Source: an uncultured Kangiella sp. (GTDB taxonomy: Bacteria > Pseudomonadota > Gammaproteobacteria > Enterobacterales > DSM-103792). From it: a DNA stretch of 13,964 nt. Position numbers and translations under genes: made by a program. Below, in pieces: positions 1 through 7,234 of this stretch. The notes under the pieces were generated by a model, which was not told where the DNA came from, searched no databases, and saw nothing but the letters and a program-made list of their open reading frames with translations. The DNA is taken from assembly GCA_946481205.1 (NCBI GenBank), contig CAMLNB010000084.1, forward strand, positions 1-13,964. Reading direction: 5' to 3'. Numbering within the stretch: the stretch's first letter is position 1; every line of letters starts with the position of its first letter.

Positions 1-85
1 CACAGCTCCGACCTGCACCACGAGCAGCGCAGCAGGCAAAAAAGGCTGGACAAGCCGGCACGACTGTCCGATGCTCACGCCATCC

Positions 86-99
86 TGAAAGCGCTTACA
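86..99. promoter_or_regulatory. LacI-family-type operator upstream of the beta-glucan operon
   Basis: The 14-mer TGAAAGCGCTTACA is a near-perfect palindrome with a central CG (12 of 14 positions symmetric), the classic layout of operators bound by LacI/GalR-family repressors in front of sugar-use genes. It ends 23 nt before the GH1 start codon, where a bound repressor would block transcription or promoter clearance. No convincing -35/-10 pair is visible around it. The regulator gene is not in the window, so the cognate repressor is unknown. I found no second copy between the other genes of the operon. Confidence 0.6.
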
Positions 100-122
100 T
101 TCATCCGGATTCCCTGCTCACC

Positions 123-1478
123 ATGGCGTTATCGTTTGCACAATTGCCGCGGCTGGCTGATCGCCGTTTCCTGTTCGGCACCGCCACTGCGGCTTACCAA
201 ATCGAAGGCGCGACCACCGTCGATGGTCGTCTGGAATCGATCTGGGATCGGTTCAGCCAGCAACCAGGCGCGGTCGTCAACGGCGATTCTGGCGAGCCGG
301 CTTGCGACCACTACCGGCGTTGGGAAAGCGATTTGGCCATCGTCAAATCACTCGGGCTGGACGCCTACCGCTTCTCGATCGCCTGGCCACGAATCGTCGA
401 TGAAAACGGCAAAGCCAATGCGAAAGGGCTGGCGTTTTATGATCGGCTGGTCGACTGGCTGCTCGCACACAATCTCAAGCCGTACCTGACCTTGTATCAC
501 TGGGATTTGCCGCAGTATTTGCAGGATCGCGGCGGCTGGGCAGCACGCGAAACCGTTGAGGCCTATTGGCACTATGTCGAGATCGTTGCGCGCCATTTTG
601 GCAATCGTGTCGCCAGTTACGCGACGTTCAACGAGCCATGGTGCAGTGCGTTTCTCGGCTACGGTCATGGCATTCATGCACCGGGCCTGCGCGACTACCG
701 CGCGGCCTATCATGCCGCGCACCATATGCTGCTAGCGCACGGTGGCGCGCTGCCGATTCTGCAAACCTATGCCGCGCAAGCGGATCACGGCATCGTGCTC
801 AATGGCGCGCCGCGCGACCCGCTGGTCGATGATCCGGCGCATCAATTCGCGGCGACACTCGCCTACAGCGAATTGGTCAAATTATTCCTCGACCCGATTC
901 TGCATGGCCAATATCCGGCGGAGCTGCTGCAACACCGCGGCCACTTGCTGCCCACCGGCTTCGAGCGCGATCTCAACAGCATTCGCGGCGATATCGCTTT
1001 CCTCGGCCTGAATTACTACACCCGCAATCGGATCCGGCCAGCGCCCAACGAGCAGGGCTTCGAGACCCTGCCACCGGCACCGGGCCAACCGACCACCGCG
1101 ATGGGTTGGGGCGTACATCCGGAAGGCCTGGGCATGTGGCTGCGGCAATTGCAACAGGAGTATCAGCGACTGCTGCCGCCGCTTTACATCACGGAGAACG
1201 GTGCCGCATTTGACGACGTGCTGATCGATGGTAGCGTGCACGACAGCGAGCGGCTCGATTACTTTGCCAGCCATCTGAAAGCGTTGCACGATGCGATGGA
1301 CGCCGGTGTCGATGTCCGCGGTTACTTCATCTGGAGTTTGCTGGACAATTTCGAGTGGGCCGAGGGCTATCGCAAGCGATTCGGCATTGTCTACGTCGAT
1401 TACGCCAGTCAGCAGCGCTATCTGAAAGACAGCGCCAAGGCGTTTCAGGCTGCGCTGCTGGCGCGAAAAAAACCATAA
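123..1478 (+). CDS. GH1 family beta-glucosidase, cytoplasmic
   Basis: This retaining GH1 enzyme of 451 aa (usual length about 440-470) hydrolyses beta-glucosides such as cellobiose or laminaribiose to glucose. The N-terminus carries the family signature FLFGTATAAYQIEGA. The acid/base Glu is E171 in TFNEPW and the nucleophile is E358 in YITENGAA. The C-terminal block YFIWSLLDNFEWAEGY, which binds the -1 sugar, is intact. There is no signal peptide, so it acts in the cytoplasm on imported oligosaccharides. It is the first gene of the operon, 45 nt before the symporter start. The ATG at 123 is the start that fits the family N-terminus, but it lacks a clear Shine-Dalgarno: only a GGA lies about 15 nt upstream. 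A LacI-type operator precedes it. Exact sugar specificity (gluco, galacto, fuco) cannot be read from the sequence. Confidence 0.95.
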   Translation: MALSFAQLPRLADRRFLFGTATAAYQIEGATTVDGRLESIWDRFSQQPGAVVNGDSGEPACDHYRRWESDLAIVKSLGLDAYRFSIAWPRIVDENGKANAKGLAFYDRLVDWLLAHNLKPYLTLYHWDLPQYLQDRGGWAARETVEAYWHYVEIVARHFGNRVASYATFNEPWCSAFLGYGHGIHAPGLRDYRAAYHAAHHMLLAHGGALPILQTYAAQADHGIVLNGAPRDPLVDDPAHQFAATLAYSELVKLFLDPILHGQYPAELLQHRGHLLPTGFERDLNSIRGDIAFLGLNYYTRNRIRPAPNEQGFETLPPAPGQPTTAMGWGVHPEGLGMWLRQLQQEYQRLLPPLYITENGAAFDDVLIDGSVHDSERLDYFASHLKALHDAMDAGVDVRGYFIWSLLDNFEWAEGYRKRFGIVYVDYASQQRYLKDSAKAFQAALLARKKP

Positions 1479-1523
1479 CAGCGCCCTGGCACGGTGGTCG
1501 GGTGCAGAGAACGAGGCAAGATC

Positions 1524-2864
1524 ATGCTAACCGTCAAAGAGAAGATCGGCTACGGATTGGGCGACACCGCCAGCAATATCGTGTTTCAGAGCGTCATGAT
1601 GTTTCTGGCGTTCTATTACACCGATGTGTTCGGCATTTCTTCTGCAGCGGTCGGCACAATTTTTCTGTTGGTTCGCTGCATCGATGCGGTGGCCGATCCG
1701 CTGATGGGCGCATTGGCGGATCGCACCCACACGCGCTGGGGCAAGTTCCGACCGTATATTTTGTGGATGGCATTACCCTTCGCACTGATCAGCGTGCTGG
1801 CCTTCACCACACCGGATCTCGGCCCGGACGGCAAAGTCATCTACGCGTTCATCACCTACGCGCTGCTGATGTTCGCTTACACGGCCATCAATATCCCGTA
1901 CTGCGCATTGGGCGGTGTGCTGACCAGTGATCTGCAGGAACGTGTGTCCCTGCAGTCTTATCGTTTTGTCTTGGCCATGGTTGGCGGCCTGCTGGTATCG
2001 AGTTGCACCTTGCCGCTGGTCGAATACCTTGGCGAAGGCAGCCGCACCGATGGCTATCAACGCGCAATCATGGTGATGAGCGCACTCGGTTTTGTTCTGT
2101 TCATCAGCTGCTTTGCCCTGACGCGCGAGCGCGTGGTTGCCAGCCAACCGTCACAGCAAAGTGTGCGTCAGGATGTGCTGACCTTGCTGCGCAACGATCA
2201 ATGGCGGGTGCTGGCACTGATCAATTTCCTGGTGCTGGCCGGGCTGGCCCTGCGCGGTGCTGCGGCGTTGTACTACGTCAACTATGTCGTTGGCCGGGAA
2301 GATCTGGCCAGCCTGTTCATCACCATCAACATGCTGGGCGCGCTGCTTGGCGGTGCGCTCGGGGAGCCCATCGCCAAACGCGTCGACAAGGTCAAAGCCT
2401 ACGCGGCACTGCAATTGTCGCTGGCGCTGATTGGCGTGCTGTTCTTTTTTGTCCCGTCGACCTGGATCATCAGCATTTTCGCGCTCAACTTCTTGTTCGG
2501 CCTCGTTGCCCAAGCGGCCAGCCCGCTGCTCTGGGCCAAGCTTGCCGATGTGGTCGATTACTGCGATTGGCGCGACGGTCATCGCCTGACCGGCATCAGC
2601 TTCTCGGCCATTCTGTTTTTCCACAAGTTCGGTCTCGCCATTGGCGGCGCGATTTGCGGTTGGGTGCTGGCCATTGCCGGCTATCAGGCTGGCGTTGCCC
2701 AGAGCGAGAGCTCGCAGCTTGGCATCCTGCTCTGCTTTACCGTTCTGCCGTCGGTGTTCTTTGCGCTGATCGCCGCGGTCAGCCGTCAGTACAAACTGAA
2801 TCTCCATGAGATGACCCGCATTCAAACCGAATTGCAGGCGCGCACCAGCGGCGCAGGAGCTTGA
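1524..2864 (+). CDS. GPH-family (MFS) sugar:cation symporter
   Basis: This is an integral inner-membrane transporter of 446 aa with about 12 hydrophobic segments, belonging to the glycoside-pentoside-hexuronide:cation symporter family (MelB type). The N-terminus KEKIGYGLGDTASN and the loop containing D-P-L-M-G-ALADRTHTRWGKFRPY are hallmarks of the family; the Asp in the latter region is implicated in cation coupling in MelB. It most likely imports beta-glucosides or beta-gluco-oligosaccharides released by the downstream GH16 and GH3 enzymes for hydrolysis by the upstream GH1. I chose ATG 1524 over an in-frame upstream non-ATG start at 1494 because GAGG at 1513-1516 is well spaced and translation then begins with the conserved family N-terminus. 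It is followed after 3 nt by the GH16 gene, suggesting coupled translation. The substrate is inferred from context. Confidence 0.93.
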   Translation: MLTVKEKIGYGLGDTASNIVFQSVMMFLAFYYTDVFGISSAAVGTIFLLVRCIDAVADPLMGALADRTHTRWGKFRPYILWMALPFALISVLAFTTPDLGPDGKVIYAFITYALLMFAYTAINIPYCALGGVLTSDLQERVSLQSYRFVLAMVGGLLVSSCTLPLVEYLGEGSRTDGYQRAIMVMSALGFVLFISCFALTRERVVASQPSQQSVRQDVLTLLRNDQWRVLALINFLVLAGLALRGAAALYYVNYVVGREDLASLFITINMLGALLGGALGEPIAKRVDKVKAYAALQLSLALIGVLFFFVPSTWIISIFALNFLFGLVAQAASPLLWAKLADVVDYCDWRDGHRLTGISFSAILFFHKFGLAIGGAICGWVLAIAGYQAGVAQSESSQLGILLCFTVLPSVFFALIAAVSRQYKLNLHEMTRIQTELQARTSGAGA

Positions 2865-2867
2865 GCA

Positions 2868-3704
2868 ATGACAAAAAAAATTCTCGATACCCCGACCACC
2901 CACAGCATGGCGCTCGCGACCGGTCTGCTGCTGCTCACTGCCTGCGCGAGCCGCGCACCCGAACCCGGTACAGCCGCTGCGGCTGCCAGCCAATGGCAGT
3001 TGGTTTGGCAGGATGAATTCGACGGTAATGCCATTGATCGCAGCAAATGGCAGTTCGAGCACGGCGGTCACGGCTGGGGCAACAACGAGCTGCAGCACTA
3101 CACTGACCGGCCGGAAAACGCCCGCATCGAAAATGGCATGCTGGTCATTGAAGCACGCAAGGAACCCTACGCCGAGCAGCAATACACCTCGGCACGGCTG
3201 ATCACCAAGGGCTTGCACAGCTGGCAATACGGCCGCATCGAAGCGCGCATGAAGTTGCCGCAAGGCCAGGGCATCTGGCCGGCATTCTGGATGCTCGGTC
3301 ATCAGTTTCCGACCGTTGCCTGGCCGCAGGCCGGCGAGATCGACATCATGGAATTTATCGGCCGTGAACCGAACAAGGTCTACGGCACCTTGCACGGCCC
3401 TGGTTACTCCGGCGCGCAAGGGTTCGGCGGTCATATCGAATTGCCGAAACCGGTATCGGCTGACTTTCATCAATTCGCAATTGAATGGAACGCCGACGAG
3501 ATTCGCTGGTTTATCGATGGCAAGCCGTTTCATCGCGCCACACCGGCCGATGTCGCCGGAGAATGGGTGTATCGGCAGCCGTTCTATCTGCTGCTGAATC
3601 TGGCGGTCGGCGGCAACTGGCCCGGTTACCCCGATGCCAGCACCAGCTTCCCGCAACAATTCCAGGTTGATTACGTCCGCGTTTACCAACACACACAGCC
3701 ATGA
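2868..3704 (+). CDS. GH16 endo-beta-1,3(-1,4)-glucanase (laminarinase-like), lipoprotein
   Basis: This 278-aa secreted glycoside hydrolase has an N-terminal lipoprotein signal: Lys3-Lys4, a hydrophobic stretch, and the lipobox LTAC with Cys26 as the predicted lipidated residue. The catalytic motif is GEIDIMEF, giving E157 as nucleophile, D159, and E162 as acid/base. This is the beta-bulge E-x-D-x-x-E form of laminarinases and lichenases. The flanking WPAFWMLG and the C-terminal DYVRVYQ are also typical. It probably cuts laminarin or mixed-linkage beta-glucan while anchored to the envelope. There is no carbohydrate-binding module; it is a bare catalytic domain. AGGAG at 2855-2859 supports the start, which overlaps neither neighbour but lies only 3 nt after the symporter stop. 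A run of eight A (2873-2880) falls in codons 2-5. Agarase or carrageenase activity is less likely given the motif and the beta-glucosidase neighbours. Confidence 0.93.
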   Translation: MTKKILDTPTTHSMALATGLLLLTACASRAPEPGTAAAAASQWQLVWQDEFDGNAIDRSKWQFEHGGHGWGNNELQHYTDRPENARIENGMLVIEARKEPYAEQQYTSARLITKGLHSWQYGRIEARMKLPQGQGIWPAFWMLGHQFPTVAWPQAGEIDIMEFIGREPNKVYGTLHGPGYSGAQGFGGHIELPKPVSADFHQFAIEWNADEIRWFIDGKPFHRATPADVAGEWVYRQPFYLLLNLAVGGNWPGYPDASTSFPQQFQVDYVRVYQHTQP

Positions 3705-3739
3705 TCATCGATCTGTCGAAGCCAACGCAGTTTCGATTC

Positions 3740-3745
3740 AGGAGG
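3740..3745 (+). promoter_or_regulatory. Strong Shine-Dalgarno fixing the GTG start of the GH3 gene
   Basis: A perfect AGGAGG sits 5 nt before GTG 3751. The reading frame stays open upstream to 3634, inside the GH16 gene, so this site together with the signal peptide that follows decides the start. Confidence 0.85.
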
Positions 3746-3750
3746 TTTTT

Positions 3751-6024
3751 GTGCGGCATCGTTTTTCGGCGGCGCTGGCCGCACTCTCACTCAATGCCAT
3801 GATGATGGTGGCGCCAACACAAGCCGCCAGTAAGGATATGGCACTGGAGCGGCAGATCGATGCGCTGCTGGCGCAGATGTCGCTCACCGAAAAGCTCGGT
3901 CAGACCCAGCTGCGAGACTGGGGCATGTATTCTGCTGAGCAAATGGACGCGGTCAAGCAGGCGGTACGTGAAGGCCGCATCGGCGGCTTTTTGAATGTCA
4001 GCATGAGCCGGGTCGACAACCAAGCCTTTGCGATGCTGCAGAAAATCGCCATCGAAGAAAGTCCGCACAAAATCCCGCTGCTGTTCGGCCAGGATGTGAT
4101 CCACGGCTATAAAACCATTTTTCCGATTCCGCTCGGCCAGGCTGCCAGCTGGAATCCGGCATTGATCGAGCAGGGTGCCCGCATCGCCGCCGAAGAAGCC
4201 TCGGCCGATGGTGTGCGTTGGACGTTCGCGCCAATGATCGACATCTCGCGCGATCCCCGCTGGGGCCGCATTGCCGAATCGCTCGGTGAAGATCCTTACC
4301 TGGTTTCACAACTCGGCAGCGCAATGGTGCGCGGCTTTCAAACTGACGACCCCAGCAAACCGAATACGCTTGCGGCAACCGGCAAACACTTCGCTGGCTA
4401 TGGTGCGGCCGAAGCCGGCCGCGACTACAACACCGCGTACATCCCAGAAGGTCTGCTGCGCGATGTGTACTTGCCGCCGTTCAAAGCCGCAGCCGATGCC
4501 GGCATGTTGTCGGTGATGACGGCTTATCACAGCCTCAACGATATTCCGGCCACCGCCAATGCGATGCTGCTGAAGCAGATCCTGCGCAAGGAATGGCAGT
4601 TCGATGGTTTGATTGTCAGCGACTGGAACTCGGTGCCGGAGATGATCAACCATGGCTATGCCAGCGATCTGAAGCACGCAGCTGAACTGAGCGTCAATGC
4701 CGGGCTCGATTTCGAGATGCAATCCGATGGCATCGCCCAGTATGGCGAAGCGTTGTTGGCGGAGCAGCGCATCAGCGAAGCACAACTGGATGAGATGGTT
4801 CGCAATATCCTGCGCATCAAATTGAAGCTGGGCTTGTGGCAGTCGCCATATCCGCGCGGTGGTCAGGCAAAGACCTGGTTGCAACCGAGCCATCTGGCCG
4901 CGGCCGAAAAGGCGGCGATTGAATCGTTTGTGCTGCTGAAAAATGAGCACCTGTTACCGCTAAACAAACAGCAGAAGATCGCGGTGGTAGGTCCCTTGGC
5001 CGACGCCGCATTTGATCAACTCGGCACCTGGATTTATGACGGCCGCAAAACCGATACCCGCACGTTCTGGCCGGCCTTGCAGCAGTATCTCAGCAAAACA
5101 ACGGCGCCAACATATGCCGCCGGTTTGCAGTACAGCCGCGATCAGAACACCGAGGGTTTTGCCGAAGCATTGCGCGTCGCCGCAGCGGCCGATGTCATCG
5201 TTTTTGTCGGCGGTGAAGAGTCGGTGCTGACCGGTGAAGGCCATAGCCGTGGCGATATCCGTTTGCCCGGCAAGCAACAGGAATTGCTGAGCGCCCTGAA
5301 AGCCACTGGCAAACCGTTGGTCGTTGTATTGATGGCAGGGCGACCCTTGCAACTTGACCAGGTATTGACGCAAGCCGATGCGCTGCTGATGGCCTGGCAT
5401 CCGGGTACGATGGGCGGACCGGCGCTGGTCAAAGTGCTGTTTGGCGAGCAAGCACCATCGGGCCGATTGCCGCTCACGTGGCCAGTTGCCGTCGGTCAGA
5501 TCCCGATTTACTACAACCACCTGAACACCGGCCGGCCGCCGACCGACAGCAATTACACCCGCATCGACAAGATTGCCCGGGAAGTGTTTCAACATGACCC
5601 CGGCAACTCCTCGAATCATCTCGATCTCGGTCATCTGCCGCAGTTTCCGTTTGGCTTTGGTCTGAGCTACAGCACGATTGACTACGGCACCGTGACACTC
5701 AGCAAAACCGAGTTGACTGCTGACGACAGCCTGCAGGCCAGCGTCACCATCAAGAACACCGGCAAACGCGCGGTGGTCGAAACCGTGCAACTGTATATTC
5801 AGGACATCACCGCCAGCCGGGTACGGCCGGTGCGCGAGTTGAAAAACTTTCAGCGCATTGCGCTAAAACCGGGCCAGTCGCAGCAAGTGAAGTTCACGCT
5901 GCGCACCGCCGATCTGGCCTTTCATGATGCAACGATGAAGTGGACCAGCGAGCCGGGCCAGTTCCGGCTCTGGTTGGCGCCGCATGCGCAGGCCGGTGCA
6001 CCCGTGTTGTTTACCTTGCGCTGA
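3751..6024 (+). CDS. bglX: GH3 periplasmic beta-glucosidase, BglX type
   Basis: This 757-aa exported beta-glucosidase releases glucose from the non-reducing ends of beta-gluco-oligosaccharides. The GTG start gives a clean Sec signal peptide: RHR, a hydrophobic core, and cleavage near APTQA-ASKD around residue 25. The GH3 N-terminal barrel carries the nucleophile Asp291 in GLIVSDWNSV. The GH3 C-terminal domain holds GGEESVLTGEGHSRGDI, where Glu496 matches the acid/base position of BglX. A fibronectin type III-like domain fills the last ~130 residues. Length and sequence agree with E. coli BglX (765 aa) from end to end, including SVGQIP-type and HLNTGRP blocks. It follows the GH16 gene after 46 nt and ends the operon. 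It should trim the oligosaccharides made by GH16 before or alongside import. Activity towards beta-1,3 versus other linkages is not decidable here. Confidence 0.95.
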   Translation: MRHRFSAALAALSLNAMMMVAPTQAASKDMALERQIDALLAQMSLTEKLGQTQLRDWGMYSAEQMDAVKQAVREGRIGGFLNVSMSRVDNQAFAMLQKIAIEESPHKIPLLFGQDVIHGYKTIFPIPLGQAASWNPALIEQGARIAAEEASADGVRWTFAPMIDISRDPRWGRIAESLGEDPYLVSQLGSAMVRGFQTDDPSKPNTLAATGKHFAGYGAAEAGRDYNTAYIPEGLLRDVYLPPFKAAADAGMLSVMTAYHSLNDIPATANAMLLKQILRKEWQFDGLIVSDWNSVPEMINHGYASDLKHAAELSVNAGLDFEMQSDGIAQYGEALLAEQRISEAQLDEMVRNILRIKLKLGLWQSPYPRGGQAKTWLQPSHLAAAEKAAIESFVLLKNEHLLPLNKQQKIAVVGPLADAAFDQLGTWIYDGRKTDTRTFWPALQQYLSKTTAPTYAAGLQYSRDQNTEGFAEALRVAAAADVIVFVGGEESVLTGEGHSRGDIRLPGKQQELLSALKATGKPLVVVLMAGRPLQLDQVLTQADALLMAWHPGTMGGPALVKVLFGEQAPSGRLPLTWPVAVGQIPIYYNHLNTGRPPTDSNYTRIDKIAREVFQHDPGNSSNHLDLGHLPQFPFGFGLSYSTIDYGTVTLSKTELTADDSLQASVTIKNTGKRAVVETVQLYIQDITASRVRPVRELKNFQRIALKPGQSQQVKFTLRTADLAFHDATMKWTSEPGQFRLWLAPHAQAGAPVLFTLR

Positions 6025-6163
6025 GTGAACGGAGTCGCCCGGCGTTTTGCCATTTGTCATAACAGACCCGTCTCGCCGCTGGCGTGAGCTTGATCGCGCG
6101 CAAAGCTGGTTTTGTACCGCTCCGTAAAATAGCGCTACCTTGTTTGGGGCTATTGGAGCAGCC

Positions 6164-6646
6164 ATGTCCGCTACCGATCCGCTACCACCGCTGCGCTGGA
6201 CTCGCCTGTATTCGGTTGGCCATCCGGCAATGGATGCCCAGCATCGCAAGCTGTTTGTGCTGGTCAATGAATTGATCGCCTTGCAACAGGCCGATGACAT
6301 CGCCAAACAGCAAGCGGTGGTCGACACGCTGCCGAAACTGGCGCGCTATGCCGAGCGGCATTTCAAATCGGAAGAGCTGTTGATGGCGCGCGCGCATGCC
6401 GACAATCTCGATGCCCATCGCGAGAAGCACCGTGCGCTGCTGGCTCAGGTGACCACGCTGCAGCAGGCGATCGATCGCGGCCAGTGTCCGCCGTTTCAGC
6501 AGGTGCTGCTGTTCCTGCGTTATTGGCTGGCCGAGCATATTCTGGTCACCGACAAACGTTACGCACCGGCCATGGCCAAGCTGCTGATCGATGGCGACAT
6601 GAACGAAGAAGCCGCGTCACAGCTGGCCGAAACAGAACTGTGGTGA
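6164..6646 (+). CDS. Bacteriohemerythrin (single-domain hemerythrin-like O2-binding protein)
   Basis: This 160-aa soluble four-helix protein carries the complete set of di-iron ligands: His27 in DAQHRKLF (helix A), His66 and Glu70 in HFKSE (helix B), His85 and His89 in HREKH (helix C), and His125 and Asp130 in HILVTD (helix D). Such proteins bind O2 reversibly at a di-iron centre and are used for oxygen storage, delivery or sensing. There is no signal peptide, membrane segment or fused signalling domain. ATG 6164 is preceded by GGAG (6155-6158). The frame is open to 6140 through a weaker TTG start that lacks a ribosome-binding site. It stands alone, 139 nt after the GH3 gene, and is probably transcribed separately; a hairpin terminator follows at about 6673. 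The residues after the last helix (about 145-160) are acidic and look like a tail. Confidence 0.93.
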   Translation: MSATDPLPPLRWTRLYSVGHPAMDAQHRKLFVLVNELIALQQADDIAKQQAVVDTLPKLARYAERHFKSEELLMARAHADNLDAHREKHRALLAQVTTLQQAIDRGQCPPFQQVLLFLRYWLAEHILVTDKRYAPAMAKLLIDGDMNEEAASQLAETELW

Positions 6647-6666
6647 TTCACCATTGCCCGCGCATG

Positions 6667-6696
6667 ACAAAGCGCCCGCTGAGGCGGGCGTGTTGT
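6667..6696. terminator. Bidirectional-looking hairpin terminator between convergent genes
   Basis: CGCCCGC (6673-6679) pairs perfectly with GCGGGCG (6684-6690) across a TGAG tetraloop. The flanks (ACAAAG and TGTTGT) extend the pairing with a G-T pair and one mismatch. It lies between the hemerythrin stop (6646, plus) and the small secreted protein stop (6735, minus) and could serve both. The T-rich tails are short and interrupted on both strands, so efficiency is uncertain. Confidence 0.65.
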
Positions 6697-6734
6697 CCGT
6701 GCAGGCTTGGACGCTGACGAGGCCGACACGCCAC

Positions 6735-7046
6735 TCAGCGGTCCTGCCCGTCGTGTTTCTGCCGCTTGATGCGCGCGCTCTGCACATCCTGGGCGTGTTC
6801 CACTCGCGCCGCTTCCTTCGCCGTCACTACGCCATCGGCTTCGACCCGGCGCTCAAGCTTACGGACATGCTGCTGGCCATGCGCCAGCCGGTGCGCTTCC
6901 GGTGCAGTCAGCTCACCACTGGCAACGCCTTCGGCAATGCGGGCACGCTGGTTTTGTTGCCGTTCATCAACACGGTCAGCCGCCAGCGTCGGGGCGGCAG
7001 CAAGCAACAGCAGGGCAGACATCAAACAGGAACGCAGGTTCATCAT
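6735..7046 (-). CDS. Small secreted Arg/Gln-rich protein with internal duplication
   Basis: This 103-aa hypothetical protein has a clear Sec signal peptide (Arg5, then the ALLLLAAAP core, with cleavage near TLA-AD at about residue 23). The mature ~80 residues are highly charged and predicted helical, with an NQRARIAEGV segment and an IKRQKHD-type end. I recall similar uncharacterised exported proteins with R-Q-x-N-Q starts and K-H-D ends in many proteobacteria, but no established function. Two units in tandem share the pattern G-x-[LV]-T-A-x-E-A-x-R-[LV]-x-H-x-Q (residues 44-58 and 72-86, eight identities in 15, period 28). The second unit, with ADGVVTAKE, resembles a degenerate EF-hand loop. 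It starts with two adjacent ATG codons and the ribosome-binding site is weak. It is transcribed divergently from the lipase-like gene and convergently with the hemerythrin gene. Likely periplasmic. Confidence 0.8.
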   Translation of the reverse strand: MMNLRSCLMSALLLLAAAPTLAADRVDERQQNQRARIAEGVASGELTAPEAHRLAHGQQHVRKLERRVEADGVVTAKEAARVEHAQDVQSARIKRQKHDGQDR

Positions 7047-7112
7047 GGCAGTCTCGCGTGAGCAGGGCCGGAAATGGCCGTTATCTGTGCTAACGCGGTA
7101 CGTGCGTAGACG

Positions 7113-7222
7113 TTGACAGACCCGGGCAAAAATCCGGCTTGCTGCTTGGTTGTTTTTTCGCCAGAATGCGCGCCCCGCGGAACCCGCCGGCTCACCGGCG
7201 GTCTGTTCTCCCCCGTTTTTTT
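7113..7222 (+). promoter_or_regulatory. Leader of the lipase-like gene: candidate -35 and hairpin
   Basis: A perfect TTGACA lies at 7113-7118, but no good -10 hexamer follows at 16-18 nt, so this is only a candidate promoter. Further down, CCGCCGG (7184-7190) pairs with CCGGCGG (7195-7201) around a CTCA loop, and a seven-T run starts about 13 nt after the stem. That gap is too long for a standard intrinsic terminator. The stretch 7047-7234 is the divergent intergenic region and shows no other coding signal. Confidence 0.3.
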
Positions 7223-7234
7223 ACTGAAGTTGGT

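Noticed and set aside
2151..3692. Long minus-strand open frame of 513 codons opposite the symporter and GH16 genes
   Set aside because: It lies antisense to two genes with clear family motifs and catalytic residues, has no recognisable domain or signal, and its Gln/Arg/Ala-rich composition is what the reverse of such G+C-rich coding DNA gives.
3634..3750. N-terminal extension of the GH3 protein starting inside the GH16 gene
   Set aside because: The AGGAGG site before GTG 3751 and the signal peptide directly after it show the real start; the extension would bury the signal peptide.
4960..5790. Minus-strand open frame of 276 codons opposite the GH3 gene
   Set aside because: Antisense to the conserved GH3 C-terminal domain, with no recognisable protein features.
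7124..7143. Possible sigma-54 promoter before the lipase-like gene (GGGC ... TTGCT)
   Set aside because: The GG and GC elements are about 16 nt apart instead of the required 12-nt register, and no activator gene or site is visible.
7184..7222. Hairpin plus T-run as an intrinsic terminator or attenuator before the lipase-like gene
   Set aside because: The T-run begins about 13 nt after the stem, too far for an intrinsic terminator, and no leader peptide or alternative hairpin is evident.
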